Shown here: positions 1 through 11,413 of the stretch, piece by piece
How the letters are laid out: every line of letters starts with the position of its first letter
Numbering within the stretch: the stretch's first letter is position 1
Source: Anoplopoma fimbria
Lineage: Eukaryota; Chordata; Actinopteri; Perciformes; Anoplopomatidae
Direction: 5' to 3'
DNA length: 64,000 bases
Assembly (NCBI RefSeq): GCF_027596085.1
Contig: NC_072451.1
Coordinates: 12,370,795-12,434,794, forward strand
Made by a program: the position numbers and the translations under genes
Notes under the pieces: model-generated
Databases searched by the model: none
The model's input: the letters and a program-made list of their open reading frames with translations, nothing else
Told to the model about the DNA's origin: nothing

Positions 1-1347
1 ATACAATAAAATTCATATTTAACACCCTTTTTTCCAGTTTCTCAATTTCAAAGGACAAATCAGGAAAAAAAAAATTCAGCCACAATATTCAACCAACTCA
101 CATACTCCATAACAGCTTATAAAATAGTAACAGTTGTCATTTTCGATGATGAAATCAGTGGTCATTTACTTTCCCAAGCTAGCTCCTTAAGAAACATGAT
201 ACAAAAAAAGAATACAAATAATGTCCATGAGTACTATCAGTACCAAATTTATTCAAGAATTTTACTTAAAGCCCTGACACAGACCTGACCAACACGCAGG
301 TGTTTTCACATGTGGTTATTTATTAGACCTCAGGACTGTGGGTGTGAACAGACTATGCTTGATCAATAACTTCCTCATCTCTTGCACCTCTCGAAATTAC
401 ACCTCTATCAAAGACTTTCTTACAGCATATATTTTCATTCGGTATGAGAAGCACAGGTGTTGAATGCGAGTAAGTCATGGCAGTATGACAGTAAGCCACC
501 ATTCACATTACCACAGTCCTGAATGGAATTCAGCCATCAATGATTCTGTTATTTACACCTGTGCTTTTCCTACTGCAACGTCAAAATGTCTTCTGGGAAA
601 AAGCCCCATTCTTATTGGAACATGGGTTTTGCTGAATTCACATAATTTCTATAGCTGCCCTGACTTCAGCCTGAGCAGTGGTCTAATCAGCTGGAATAGA
701 AAACAGTCAAATATTCACCATTCTTTTAGCTTTTCTTTGGTCTCCACCAACCTTTATGGCTATTAGCTAATTAGGTGAACTTAAGCTCCACTCAACCCTG
801 TCTCCTAAATAATTACTTTCCGTTACAACTGAACTGTATTCTCAACTATGTTTTCAAGCGAAGGCTACTTTTTCCTGGATTACAATCCCAGTTTTAAACA
901 TGTGACGTGAATTGAAACAAAACAAAAACACAAAAAAACGACTTGTTTGTGTTTGGGCAACATAAGTACTTCGTTAGGTTTAGTAAAAGATCATAGTTTG
1001 TCTTATAACAAATGTTTTTTAAGTAACTTAAGTTAACATTGAAGTTAACTTTGACTTTCACACTGGAGATGAACAGCGTACTCCTGGGTCAAGTCCACGT
1101 GTTTTTATGACTCATCAATCCACCCGACCTTCTCCCTACACAGATTCTTTTTTTGATGCGTCAAGAAATGGGAGAAAACATTTACTTCGATGTGCAATTG
1201 ACAATACAGCTTTGTGGTATGTTAACGTAATTTTAGGGGCCCAGGCTGGCTGTGTAATGTTTGTTGATGGGCGGTAGTGTTACAGTTGTAGCTGAAGGAA
1301 ACTGCAGAGTTATTGTTGATTATCTGTGGATTGGTCTCTACGAGCAA
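1..1347. other. intronic sequence, nothing recognised
   Basis: AT-rich, low-complexity-poor sequence with only short random ORFs. I see no splice-flanked conserved peptide, no terminal repeats and no RNA gene. It presumably belongs to the intron or region upstream of the first naaladl2 exon seen at 12992. Confidence 0.5.
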
Positions 1348-1630
1348 TACATTACATTACATTACAGTCATTTGCTTTTAAACTTACAGTCAGTAGTATA
1401 TTACATATCATTCACCCATTCACACACTGATGACAGGCTACCATGCAAGGTGCCTCCATCAGACTCTAACTAACATTCATTCACATCCAGTCCACACCGA
1501 ACACTTAACCACACTTAACCCCAGGAGCAACTTGGGGTTAAGTGTCTTGCACAAGGACACATCGACTTATCGAACCACCGACCCTCTGATTGGAGAACTA
1601 CCTTGCTCTCCACTACGCCACAGCCGCCCC
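1348..1630 (-). mobile_element. tRNA-derived SINE, near full length (copy 1)
   Basis: Read on the minus strand it starts GGGGCGGCTGTGGCGTAG, has a B-box-like GGTTCGAT, then the TGTCCTTG..CAAGACACTTAACCCC block typical of a very common fish SINE. It ends in a short tandem TGTAATGTAATG tail, the LINE-type 3' repeat such SINEs use for mobilisation. The same body recurs at 44503 and 48513 in this window, which confirms it is a dispersed repeat. Superfamily assignment (V-SINE-like) is from memory only. Confidence 0.75.
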
Positions 1631-3889
1631 TTCATATGAAACACAGTCATAGGATTAGTTTAACTTTAAGGGTATAAAGTACTTTGTGCTGATCATTTTT
1701 GATAATACTTGTTGTATTGCTACTTTTACGTAACTAAATGACCTACATTTTATGGGGTGGGTATATTTTGATACAAATCTCAATAGACGGTCTGTGGTAC
1801 AAAAACGATAGTTCACCATGTTCAATACAGTTTAACGATGCACCACTACAATATGATCTTATTCAGTTAACTTAATTCATAGTATTCTATTGACCAATGC
1901 AGCTTATTGGCCAGGGTAGTAATCTAATGATAAAAACCCTTATGTTAGACTGTTGTTTGCCTGTATTGATGAGGAAAGAACATACTATGAATTTGTAACA
2001 ATTCAAGGGACAGTTAACCCAAAAATCTAAAATACAGATTTTCTTTCTAACTTGCAGTGCTATTTAAAGAATTCGACTTTTGTTTTTTTATTCTGAGCTG
2101 CCTATTTTTGTAGATATCAGCCTTAGTGATGCCTTAGACATTTTTTCATGTTGGGGGAACTGTACCTTTAATGAAACATCCTTGGACAGACAGCATTCTT
2201 AATCTACTTGATGCACAACTGTTATTTTCCCGCATCCAAGGAAAATGAATTATAGATAATATACACCCACAGGAAGACTGAACATATAAGAGTCTGCACA
2301 TTCTTGGTTAAAGGTTCTGATTTCGCTGTCCACTTTTATCTTTTGGATGACAACATATGAAATTACTCCTTTGACTTACGACTAGAGTCCCAATACCTAT
2401 TGGAATACACGTATTTGATTGACTGAGTAGCATCACTGAGATGATTTACAATGCATGAAATTGTTCAGTGTGAATGCTGGACCGCTGAACAAATGCCATA
2501 AGGCTAGAAAAGCTGCGCGATAGAAAAAGAAGCGCTCTGTACATCTTCTTTACCTAGCTAGCTGCTATATTAGTGTAGCTGTGGGATACTATGACCAATT
2601 AGATGGATGCTAGGAGGTCTAAGCTAGCAGTGCTAATTTATGAGCATGTTTAGCCAACAAGCCAAAGAAGGCAGCCAGAACTCCTGTGTACTGCTGTTAA
2701 ATCTAGCTTATCCGCCCTCATAGAAAATGATCCCTGACACATTTAAATCTCATTTGTTTTGTGACTCTCCATAGCTTGTTACCCAGCTAGCTCCCCACTA
2801 GTGACCGCCTGCTCGCATGCATGACTTGACCGCTGTGCTCGCTATGCCCCTTTTCCCCTCCTTCGGTAAGCAGGGAGATACAGAGACTTGTCTAACCTAC
2901 CCCAGTCAATCCCCTCCTACACACAGACAGCTCGCTCTCTCTGTTTCCACTCACACACACAGAGGATGCTCAGGTGGAGCTATCTCACTCTGACTGTATC
3001 TGTTCATGACTGATGTTCGACCGATTCCCCCCCAAATGGTTGTCAGATTCAGAGTTTTGTATCAATGTATCTGTATCTAAGACTCTTGTATCTTTACACC
3101 CCCACTGAATATCATCACTACTGTAGAGACAGACATGTACCGAGGAAAGGGGAGGGGGCATGTGATTAGGGTTCCATTTCGTCAAAAATGACATGTACAT
3201 AAACACACAGAGTGTAGATCACTACACTCATGCAAATATGGACACTTGAGACGTGAGTCGTCGTCAGGATTTGGGCATGTCTCCCAAACAACAAGGAGTC
3301 TCTCCAACAGCTTGGCTTATAGATGAAGGTCTCTTCGAGCACACACATATGAAAACGCACACACTGCGCGCACACCGGTGAAAACACATCGGCACACACA
3401 CACCTCCTTCTGCTGCTGCTCCTGGCGAGCTATGAGACGTGGCCTGCTGACTAGAGAATAGCAGAACTGTGTGTTTGGGCCATCTGCTGCTGAGACTGAT
3501 ATAGATGTCACACACTCAAACACACACAGACACTAGTCACACATAGTGCAGGCATTACGCACATTTTGTCCAGACACTTATGGATAGGCACATAATAAAA
3601 CAGGACCCGATGATTTTTGGATCCAGTTATTATACAATAAACAACTTACAGTGGTGAAAATGACCCATTTATATCTGGTCGCAGAACCAACAGGCAGCGT
3701 TCCAGGTGAAATTTTCATCTTGGATATCTGAAATTCCGATTACCCAGCTCATATGGATGGAGAATATGACTTGCATGTCGACATGAATGCCATTTAATGG
3801 TCACAAAAGTGTGTCACACTACATCTAAATATAAATCCAGTATTAACATCAATACAATATAATACAACCTTGCAGAGTAGTGCTCAGAC
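1631..3889. other. intronic sequence, nothing recognised
   Basis: No conserved coding segment or element ends seen. Overlapping minus-strand ORFs at 2985-3523 are Cys- and Val-rich products of CA/TG-rich sequence and are not supported as genes. Confidence 0.5.
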
Positions 3890-4310
3890 AACAACCTACT
3901 GCTCAACAATGCACACCCCTGTCTACATCAGTGAAGCTAAGGATGAGCAAGTGAACAGCTTTAAGTTCCTGAGAGTCAGCATCACAAACAACCTGACATG
4001 GGCATCACACATCTCCATCTGGTGAAGAAAGCTCATAAACGGTTGTATTTCTTAAGGAAATTTAAGGAAAAATTCCTGTGCCAAGTCAACTTTTACAGAG
4101 AATTTTTTTTGCAATAGAAAGCATTCTGACTGCCAACAAGACAGGAGGGTTCTACAGCAATGGTTAAAACCGCTCAGAACAACATTTGTACTTTCTACTG
4201 AGCATCAGTGATATGAGTAAGGAGCCTGTAAAGACCTAAGTGGATATTGTGCGACCCTGTTGTACAGTGACAAATATAAACCTTGTAACCTTGTAACAAT
4301 TAACTAATAC
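3890..4310 (+). mobile_element. degenerate 3' end of a LINE (RT C-terminus)
   Basis: Broken + strand translation reads VNSFKFLRVSITNNLTWASH, then a shifted KKAHKRLYFLRK-like stretch. This is the post-RT region found in fish EN/RT LINEs and closely parallels the C-terminus of the LINE at 17150-19600 ([17 protein letters not shown]). Multiple stops and frameshifts. The end with repeated CTTGTAACC resembles a LINE 3' tail. Confidence 0.6.
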
Positions 4311-4405
4311 AACCTTTACAGTGTTTTTTTTATGTTTTTCTCCTTCTTTCAACATTCAGTTAATACAGCATAAGTACAATCTGGAGTCAGGATGAGTGTA
4401 GCCTA

Positions 4406-4449
4406 CACTGTAAAATGTAATAAGTTGACTTTACTTAAAAAAAGTAAGG
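4406..4449 (+). repeat. left terminal inverted repeat
   Basis: Begins CACTGTAAAATGTAAT and continues through GTTGACTTTACTTAAAAAAAG. Matches the reverse complement of 11873-11916 apart from a 2-base indel and a few substitutions. Confidence 0.85.
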
Positions 4450-4735
4450 AAACCGATTGCCTTACAATTTCTAAGTAAAGTAGATCATTCATTTTAAGTT
4501 GTTAAAGCTTGAAATAACTCAGTTCAGGCAACTCAAGTCATTGCAGTAACCTTTAGTATAGTTAACTCAAAAATCATTAGTTAGGGTAACTATAAAAAGT
4601 CAGTTCAGACATCTTAAAGATGTGAGTTATATTAAGTTAGCAGTACTCATAAGAAAAAGTCAACCTTACTAGTCAAAGCATTCACATTACTAGGAAATTA
4701 TCAGGAAACCGATTGCCTTAAAATTTTCAAGTAAG
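4447..4735 (+). repeat. subterminal direct repeat pair in the TIR element
   Basis: The block AGGAAACCGATTGCCTTA plus about 15 similar bases occurs at 4447-4479 and again at 4703-4735. Subterminal direct repeats are commonly transposase-binding sites in DNA transposons; a role here is inference. Confidence 0.6.
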
Positions 4736-5650
4736 CTGAACTACAAAGTGTAAGCTTTTGAAATAAAGATAGAGAACAGTTATAACGGAAGACAAGAGAG
4801 TTTATTTATTAGAAAAACATGTCTTTTTGAGTTTTGGCCCTCAGGCATTTTGTTAAAGCTCAAACATAGTGCTCAAAATGCTGGACATGTTTCCAAATAA
4901 GAAATTGTAATACAACAGATCTGATGTCCCCCTTATAATGTAAACAATTTAAATGGAAATGCTTTTTTTTGGAACGCAAACTATTGTTCAATATGATGAA
5001 TACACTTTTGTTTGTCTTGTGTAAAAGTTTAGGGCAGCAGTAGGTAACTTTTACAAGAGCATTTTATTATATTTGCTCAAACTGTCTCTTTATCCTGACA
5101 TTAGTGCAAGGAAAGGGACAGACAGACTGAAAAACCAGGTTCCTCTGCTTGCTTTTAGTGGTCCTAATGGCATTTGCAAGATTCCACCGCACCTGCAGTG
5201 AAATAACCAAGAGTCTCTAACGCAGCTTTGAATCACTGCTTGTGAATTCCAAATGAACTGTCAGACTATAGGCAGATGATCAAATAGGTGTGTGGGGAAA
5301 CCTAAAGGAAGTAAAACTAGAAACCATACACAACAACCGTGACAGAAAACAGACTGAACAGATTATCACAGCCACTCGTGCGGCGCCGGAAGTATATAAT
5401 GTTGTCTTGATCTTGACATGAAATTCCTCAACTTTTAGAAAATCAAAATGCCTTTCATCACACTGATGAAAAATGGTGAACCGCTGTTCTAAAATCTCTA
5501 TTGACTATGGTGTGTAACAAACAAAAGATAAACAACTCAATAGTCAACAGGACTACAGGACAAAAAAAACATCACTTTTCAATACTAGTAAAGAGTTCCA
5601 TTGGAGATAGAAGGGTAAAAGTCTCTGGCCTAACCCAGCATGTCACATAC

Positions 5651-5972
5651 CTTTCACATGGTGAAGACAGTCACTCATCAGTAGATTTTTGAGTGATTTC
5701 TGTCCAAGTGAGAGAAGCACTCTTTGAATAAACTCAAAGGTGTTCCTCAGTTGTTGAGGGTACTCAAAATTCAGGGCGTAAACAAGTCCAAAGAGTAGGC
5801 CCATGCCATGCGGAATATTGTGAAGGTCATCCATCACTATTGTTCCTTCCAAAACGATTGCAGTAGTTGTAGACTCCAGATGCAACGAGTGAGGAGAGGC
5901 CACACTGTCTTCTGCAATCACTGTCAGGATCCCCATGGAGGTGTGGGACATATATGGAAGGTCATCGCAGTC
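5651..5972 (-). CDS. exon D of a SAMD3-like multi-copy fish gene (partial)
   Basis: The minus-strand exon opens after a good acceptor (GTTGTTAG at 5980-5973) in phase 0. It translates as DCDDLPYMSHTSMGILTVIA, later VMDDLHNIPHGMGLLFGLVY and TFEFIQRVLLSLGQKSLK. I recognise this block as the conserved C-terminal domain of a large family of uncharacterised or 'sterile alpha motif domain-containing protein 3-like' fish proteins. The tail departs from the family after GQKSLK. It either stops at 5643 or ends at a GTATGT donor at 5650. The biochemical role of the family is not known to me. The exon is open and lies in the TIR element 4406-11916 with exons C, B and A in order upstream. Confidence 0.7.
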
Positions 5973-6462
5973 CTAACAACAATAGCAGCATTAAAACCAC
6001 AATTGCATGTAAAATTTCACATTGCATTTCTATGGTAGAACCCACCATGGTCATAATTTTAGGTAGTTAGCCTTGATCAGGATCCTTTGGTGGCATCTGC
6101 TGTCTTTCCATAGGGTTAAGTGGCAGCTTCTCCCCAACCAAAACTGAAATACCTTCAATAATGAAAAAAACACGGCCTACCGGGTGTCTGTACACCCTCA
6201 CCTGTCTGAAGGTAGAGGGTTTTATTGATATCTCCTATGACCAAATAAAGCTTGGACCTGACTGGAAAAGACAGTATCAACCACTGAAAGGGCCCTTATC
6301 AGGGAAGGTGATCAGTGAATCAAAAAAGAAAGAATAGCAGTACCGATTCAGGCTGAGTAGAAGAGAAGTAACTAATACTTAAAGATTAACAAAGGGAAAG
6401 CATTAGATAGATTTGGAATCATGTGGTGTGTAATTAAATCATTTTGACTAAAGTCTACTTAC

Positions 6463-6555
6463 AAAACATGTCTTGAAGAAGTCTGTGTTCTCATCTCCAA
6501 GGATGACAGGAAGGCCACGGAGGACTGCTGTTCGCTTCACAGTAACATCTGTACT
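6463..6555 (-). CDS. exon C of the SAMD3-like gene
   Basis: A 93-base (31-codon) minus-strand exon between a TTTTTACAG acceptor and a GTAAGT donor, phase 0 on both sides. It encodes a segment running from STDVTVKRTAVLRGLP to DENTDFFKTCF. That pattern, a 'RALPVYLxE..FFKTC'-like segment just ahead of the C-terminal domain, is characteristic of the family in exon D. No stop or indel is visible. The clean splice signals argue that a real spliced gene was present, not a retrocopy. Confidence 0.75.
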
Positions 6556-6687
6556 CTGTAAAAATAATTTAAAACACACATCACTCCTAAGTGTTCAAGG
6601 ACAATCAATTGACAGCTCTGTATACACAATGCGGTGGCTTAACATTGGTCACCACATAAACAAAAATACTTTTCATGAGAAACTTAC

Positions 6688-6846
6688 CCCTGGTGTGACT
6701 TGTTGCAGATATTCCTTAACTTTCTGGCCTACACTTCCCCCATTGGTCTTGAAAATCTCCAGGAAGCGAGGAGTGTAGTTCTCAAATTCTTTGAAGAATT
6801 CTGCTGGCAGGTTTTTGCTAGATAAGCGACAGAACTCTGCCAGAAT
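6688..6846 (-). CDS. exon B of the SAMD3-like gene
   Basis: A 159-base (53-codon) minus-strand exon, acceptor ...TTTCATTTAG and donor GTAAGTTTC, phase 0 at both ends. It encodes ILAEFCRLSSKNLPAEFFKE followed by FENYTPRFLEIFKTNGG and VKEYLQQVTPG, another recognisable block of the same family. It lies 132 bases upstream (in gene sense) of exon C. Exons that should lie between this and exon A (11594-11758) are not recognised. The RTE and L2-like LINE insertions at 7281-8037 and 9021-11417 fall in that gap. Confidence 0.75.
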
Positions 6847-7280
6847 CTAAATGAAAAAGTAGGACGAATTAAGATTTATATTCTACATTAAAAAATTCAG
6901 AAAACTAGTGTTGCAATGGCTTCCAGGCTGAACATAGGTTACTGCAATTGCTGTATCAAAATTAGCTAATGAATTCCAGGTGACATAAGGTGCTTTACAA
7001 AGAATAGCAGGTTATTTCACTGGGCACTAGTTTAAGCTAATCAGGTAGAAACCTGTATTCAATCCTTGGAGGCCAGTGCAACTCTTTTCTACCAAGTTTG
7101 ATTTGGTGAGTTGGTAGTTTGATTAGACACACTGGGACTGGGATTTGCAATGATCAATCCATAAAATCTTAAAAGGTTGTCTAATATGCACAAATTTGTA
7201 GGACTACCTTTTCAGTAGTATGACACTAAAGCTACTCCTGTGACTTTATAAAAGATACATGACAAATAATGCAAAAACAT

Positions 7281-8037
7281 CCATCCATCCATTTCCTTCC
7301 GCTTATCCGGGGCCGGGTCGCGGGGGCAGCAAGCTAAGGAGGGTCCTCCAGACGTCCTTCTCCCCAGCAACACTTTCCAGCTCCTCCTGGGGAACCCCGA
7401 GGCGTTCCCAGGCCAGACGAGATATATAATCTCTCCAGCGTGTTCTGGGTCTACCCCGGGGCCTCTTACCAGTTGGACGTGCCTGGAAAACCTCTAAAGG
7501 GAGGCGTCCAGGAGGCATCCTGATCAGATGCCCGAGCCACCTCAGCTGGCCCCTTTCGACGCGAAGGAGCAGCGGCTCTACTCCGAGCTCCCTCCGGATG
7601 TCTGAGCTCCTCACCCTATCTCTAAGGCTGAGCCCAGCCACCCTACGAAGGAAGCTCATTTCGGCCGCTTGTATTCGCGATCTCATTCTTTCGGTCACTA
7701 CCCAAAGCTCATGACCATAGGTGAGGGTTGGAACGTAGATGGACTGGTAAATCGAGAGCTTTGCCTTTTCGGCTCAGCTCCTTCTTCACCAAAACGGTCC
7801 GGTACAACGCCCGCATCACTGCTGACGCTGCACCGAACCGCCTGTCCATCTCCCGCTCCATTTTACCCTCACTCGTGAATAAGATCCCGAGATACTTGAA
7901 CTCCCTCGCTTGGGGCAGTGACTCACTCCCAACCCAGAGGGTGCAATCCACCGTTTTCCGGAAGAGAACCATGGCCTCAGACTTGGAGGTACTGACTCTC
8001 ATCCCGACCGCTTCACACTCTGCTGTGAACCGCCCCA
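7281..8037 (-). mobile_element. RTE/Rex3-like LINE, 5'-truncated, with 13-bp target duplication
   Basis: The minus-strand ORF segments (7709-8050, then 7303-7698 after a frameshift) encode the LINE C-terminus: SEAMVLFRKTVDCTLWVG, EFKYLGILFTSEG, then RSRIQAAEMSFLRRVAGLSL and GQLRWLGHLIRMPPGRLP..RPRGRPRTRW. This is the C-terminal region of fish RTE elements of the Rex3/Expander type. The 3' end abuts ATCC tandem repeats (GGAT repeats in element sense). The flanks AATGCAAAAACAT at 7268-7280 and 8038-8050 are identical, so the insertion boundaries are exact. It inserted inside the TIR element after that element arrived. Confidence 0.88.
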
Positions 8038-8050
8038 AATGCAAAAACAT

Positions 8051-9014
8051 TCATTCTAAAAAAGTGTATTCAGTGAAGAAATTTGATTTACCTGACCCTC
8101 TGGAAAGAGTGCTGGCTAAGATTTTAAAACCTAGCGCACAGTAAGTTTGCCCCTATATTCATAGGCAAATCTGATTAGAAATACTTTCCCTGGCTAGCTA
8201 TGATAAATATTGTTTTGTTTTTTTTCTCTACTATTCAATGGTTTTTGTTTTGTCCCTTTGAGAAATATGGACTCAATTACTCATCCACAAATGGATATCA
8301 CAAAATTGGCCGGAGGGAGATTGGCAGGGAGTTGAAAGTTTCCTACCCACTATTGGTTAAATTGTATTATGTCATTTCCAGTAAATATCACAATAAAATA
8401 AGTTTTTTCTGTTTAAAAAGTACGTAGTCAAATAGCAACCAGCCATCTCTAAGGTTGTAACGTCTCTGGTCTGATTTGGGGCTCACAGCTGATATGTACG
8501 TGGTTTATTAATATGCCATAACGCAACATTTGCTGTTGGGACACGGTGTCACTCTCGCTGTGGCCATCATACGGCTTATGTTGAATTATTCTTCGTTCAG
8601 CTAAACTTAACATTACATGTCGCCTTCAATCAGTAAGGTAGTGTGACTCCAGTAATGTGGTGCATTTAGTGCACGGGAGTCAGACAGCCACAGTAGTGAT
8701 GCTTTCTTTTCCACAATCGATTATTAATAATCATATTAAACCAATCTCAATTGGTAAACTGATAAGCAGGTCTAACATTTGGACTTGTTTCCCGATGAGG
8801 TCGCCTCTCCCTCAGTCCCATTTTACTGCAATGTAGACGGTTGTAGGAGCCATGGAAACCACAAATAATAATTACATGCTAACCGAATACAAGAGTGGCC
8901 CTGAAAGATCGAGATAATTTCCATTGCACTCGCTAATAAGCACGCTGCATTTGCTGAAACTCAAGTTGATGTTAAATTTACATTTATTGTAGCGGGGACA
9001 CGGCATACTTGAAG
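8051..9014. other. interior of the TIR element, no gene assigned
   Basis: Contains no recognised exon. A short minus-strand stretch near 8092-8140 has a plausible GTAAAT donor and could be a small exon of the SAMD3-like gene, but its frame cannot be supported. Confidence 0.4.
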
Positions 9015-9020
9015 GTCTAA

Positions 9021-9090
9021 GGCAAGGCAAGGCAAGGCAAGGCAAGGCAAGGCAAGGCAAGGCAAGGCAAGGCAAGGCAAGGCAAGGCAA
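9021..9090 (+). repeat. GGCAA pentanucleotide array (LINE 3' tail)
   Basis: About 14 uninterrupted copies of GGCAA on the + strand, forming the 3' terminal microsatellite of the L2-like LINE. L2-group LINEs typically end in short tandem repeats instead of poly(A). Confidence 0.9.
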
Positions 9091-9298
9091 CTTTATTTAT
9101 ATAGCACTTTTCATACACAAGGCAGACTCAAAGTGCTTCACATATAAACATTGTCATACAATAAAATAAAATAATAGATAAGTAAAAGAAAAACATATGC
9201 AAAGAAATGGGTAAAATAGAAAAAGGCATTTTAGTATTAAAATAGAAAATAAAGGCAAAGTTAAAAAAGCTTTTTAGAAAGTGCAATGTATTTAAGAT

Positions 9299-11380
9299 TT
9301 AGCAGAAAGCTATAGCAAACATAAAAGTCTTCAGTCTTGTTTTAAAGGTGCTCAGAGTTGGGGCAAGTCTTAAATCCTCTGGGAGTTTATTCCAGCTATT
9401 TGTTGCATAGTAACTAAATCCTGCTTTCCCATGTTTTGTGTTTACTCTGGGGATAATTAACAGATTGGTCTCAGAGGATCTTAGTGGTCTAGAACGCTGA
9501 TGTAGTGGAAGCATATCAGTTAAATATTTTGGGCCTAAACCTTGTAGGGATTTATAGGTTAGCAACATGATTTTAAAATCAATTCTCTGACCTACAGGAA
9601 GCCAATGTAACGATTTCAAAATTGGTGTAATATGATCAAATTTTTTGGTCTTTGTTAGAACTCTAGCAGCAGCATTCTGAACAAGCTGAAGCTTCCTCAG
9701 AGTTTGTTTTGGGAGACCTGTAAGGAGACCATTGCAGTAATCAAGCTTACTAGTGATAAAGGCATGTACAAGTTTTTGTAAGTCTTCGGTGGACATGAGC
9801 CCTCTAAGTCTTGCTACATTTTTAAGGTGATAATATGCTGATTTTGTAACTGATTTGATGTGACTGTCAAAATGTAAATCTGAATCCATGATAACCCCTA
9901 GATTTCTGGCTTTGATTGAGGTTTTCAGGGACAGAGAGTGAAGGTGTTGGGTTACTTTAAGCCTTTCCGTTTTAGAACCAAATACAATTATCTCTGTTTT
10001 GTCCTCATTTAGTTGAAGGAAATTTCGGCACATCCATTCCTTCACTTGCTCAATGCACTGGCACAGCAGATCTATGGGCCGATAGTCATTTGGTGATAGC
10101 GATACATAGATTTGCGTGTCATCAGCATAGCAATGATGGTCAATATTGTTATTTTGCATGATTTGCCCTAGTGGGAGCATGTAGATGTTGAATAAAGAGG
10201 GTCCTAAGATCGAACCTTGTGGGACTCCACATGTCACGTTGGTTGATTCTGATACAAAGTCGCCAATGGAAACAAAGTAGTTCCTATTTTGTAGGTAGGA
10301 CCTGAACCAATTTAAGACAGTGCCTGAAAGCCCCACCCAGTTTTCTAACCTTTCCAGAAGTAATGTATGGTCTACAGTGTCGAATGCAGCACTGAGGTCA
10401 AGTAGCATTAGTATTGAGGTTTTGCCAGAGTCTGTGTTAAGACGGATGTCGTTTACAACTTTAATAAGGGCGGTCTCAGTGCTGTGCAGGGGTCGAAATC
10501 CTGATTGGAAGGTGTCATAGCAACCAGTTGATGCCAGGAAGTGATTTAGTTGCTGGAGGACAACTTTCTCAATGATTTTACTTATGAAGGGTAGATTTGA
10601 TATTGGTCTGTAGTTGTTAATAATAGAGGCATCTAGGCTCCGCTTTTTTAAAAGGGGTTTAATAACTGCAGTTTTCAAAGCTTTTGGGAAATTGCCTGAC
10701 TGGAGAGAGTTGTTAACTATCTGCAATATGTCTACTGCTAGGCAGTCGAAAACATTCTTAAAGAGGTTGGTAGGTATAGTATCAAGGCAACAGGTGGATG
10801 GCTTTAGTTGTGTCACAGTTTCCACAAGATTTTGAGAGTCTATAACATTAAAGCATGCCATCCTTGCCACGTAATTTTTGCCTGAACAGGGTGGTAGTCC
10901 AACATTTTTGTTTGACGTGGAGATATTGATGGCGCGTCTGATACCTTCAATTTTATCAATATAAAAAGCTGCAAACTCATTGCATTTCTGCGTGGAATGG
11001 AGATCAGGTGGAATTTCTGTTGGGGGGTTGGTCAGTCTGTCAACAGTTGCAAATAGGGTTTTTGCATTATTAGTGTTGGTTTTAATGATATTGGAGAAAA
11101 ATGTTTCTCTAGCATTTTTTAAGTCTAAATTGTAGGCACGGAGGCTCTCTTTATAGATATCATGGTGAATATGAAGTTTTGTTTTACGCCAGATGCGTTC
11201 AAACTTCCTGCATTCCTTTTTCTGTGCTGTTACAGAAGCAGCTTTTCTCCAGGGTGCCTTTTGCTTTCCAGAAATCGTTTTAACCTTATAAGGTGCAATG
11301 ACATCTATGACTTTCAAAATTTTCAAATTAAAGTTTTCTACAAGATCATCAGCAGAACATGGGTTTAGAGGTGGTAGCAA
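9299..11380 (-). CDS. L2-like LINE reverse transcriptase, 693 aa, endonuclease missing
   Basis: A single open frame with no stop. The N-terminal part (APWRKAASV, FERIWRKTKLHIHHDIYKES) is the linker between endonuclease and RT. The RT then shows YRPISNLPFISKIIEK, FQSGFRPLHSTETAL, LLDLSAAFDTVDHTLL (catalytic D), GVPQGSILGPSLFNIY and YADDTQIY (catalytic DD), followed by RNLGVIMDSDLHFDSH and a C-terminal region through SYYATNSWNKLPEDLR. The upstream AP endonuclease and any ORF1 are absent, so this copy is 5'-truncated and not autonomous although the RT catalytic residues are intact. It would act in target-primed reverse transcription. The annotated start is simply the first ATG after truncation. 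Confidence 0.9.
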   Translation of the reverse strand: MLPPLNPCSADDLVENFNLKILKVIDVIAPYKVKTISGKQKAPWRKAASVTAQKKECRKFERIWRKTKLHIHHDIYKESLRAYNLDLKNARETFFSNIIKTNTNNAKTLFATVDRLTNPPTEIPPDLHSTQKCNEFAAFYIDKIEGIRRAINISTSNKNVGLPPCSGKNYVARMACFNVIDSQNLVETVTQLKPSTCCLDTIPTNLFKNVFDCLAVDILQIVNNSLQSGNFPKALKTAVIKPLLKKRSLDASIINNYRPISNLPFISKIIEKVVLQQLNHFLASTGCYDTFQSGFRPLHSTETALIKVVNDIRLNTDSGKTSILMLLDLSAAFDTVDHTLLLERLENWVGLSGTVLNWFRSYLQNRNYFVSIGDFVSESTNVTCGVPQGSILGPSLFNIYMLPLGQIMQNNNIDHHCYADDTQIYVSLSPNDYRPIDLLCQCIEQVKEWMCRNFLQLNEDKTEIIVFGSKTERLKVTQHLHSLSLKTSIKARNLGVIMDSDLHFDSHIKSVTKSAYYHLKNVARLRGLMSTEDLQKLVHAFITSKLDYCNGLLTGLPKQTLRKLQLVQNAAARVLTKTKKFDHITPILKSLHWLPVGQRIDFKIMLLTYKSLQGLGPKYLTDMLPLHQRSRPLRSSETNLLIIPRVNTKHGKAGFSYYATNSWNKLPEDLRLAPTLSTFKTRLKTFMFAIAFC

Positions 11381-11413
11381 GGAGATGGCCTTTTTAAAAA
11401 GGCCATCTCCTTG
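11378..11413. repeat. 36-bp perfect palindrome at the 5' junction of the L2-like LINE
   Basis: CAAGGAGATGGCCTTTTT followed directly by its exact reverse complement, with no spacer. It spans the point where recognisable LINE coding sequence ends, so the outer arm is an inverted copy of the LINE's terminal bases. Confidence 0.9.

Noticed and set aside
2985..3523. Cys/Val-rich minus-strand ORFs with a possible signal-like segment
   Set aside because: Compositional effect of CA-rich sequence; no conserved pattern.
8087..8144. Candidate small minus-strand exon with GTAAAT donor in the TIR element
   Set aside because: Phase 0 hits a stop and the alternative phase gives a peptide I cannot match to the family.
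9021..9090. CRISPR-like regular repeat
   Set aside because: Contiguous pentamer array with no spacers; it is a LINE tail in a vertebrate genome.
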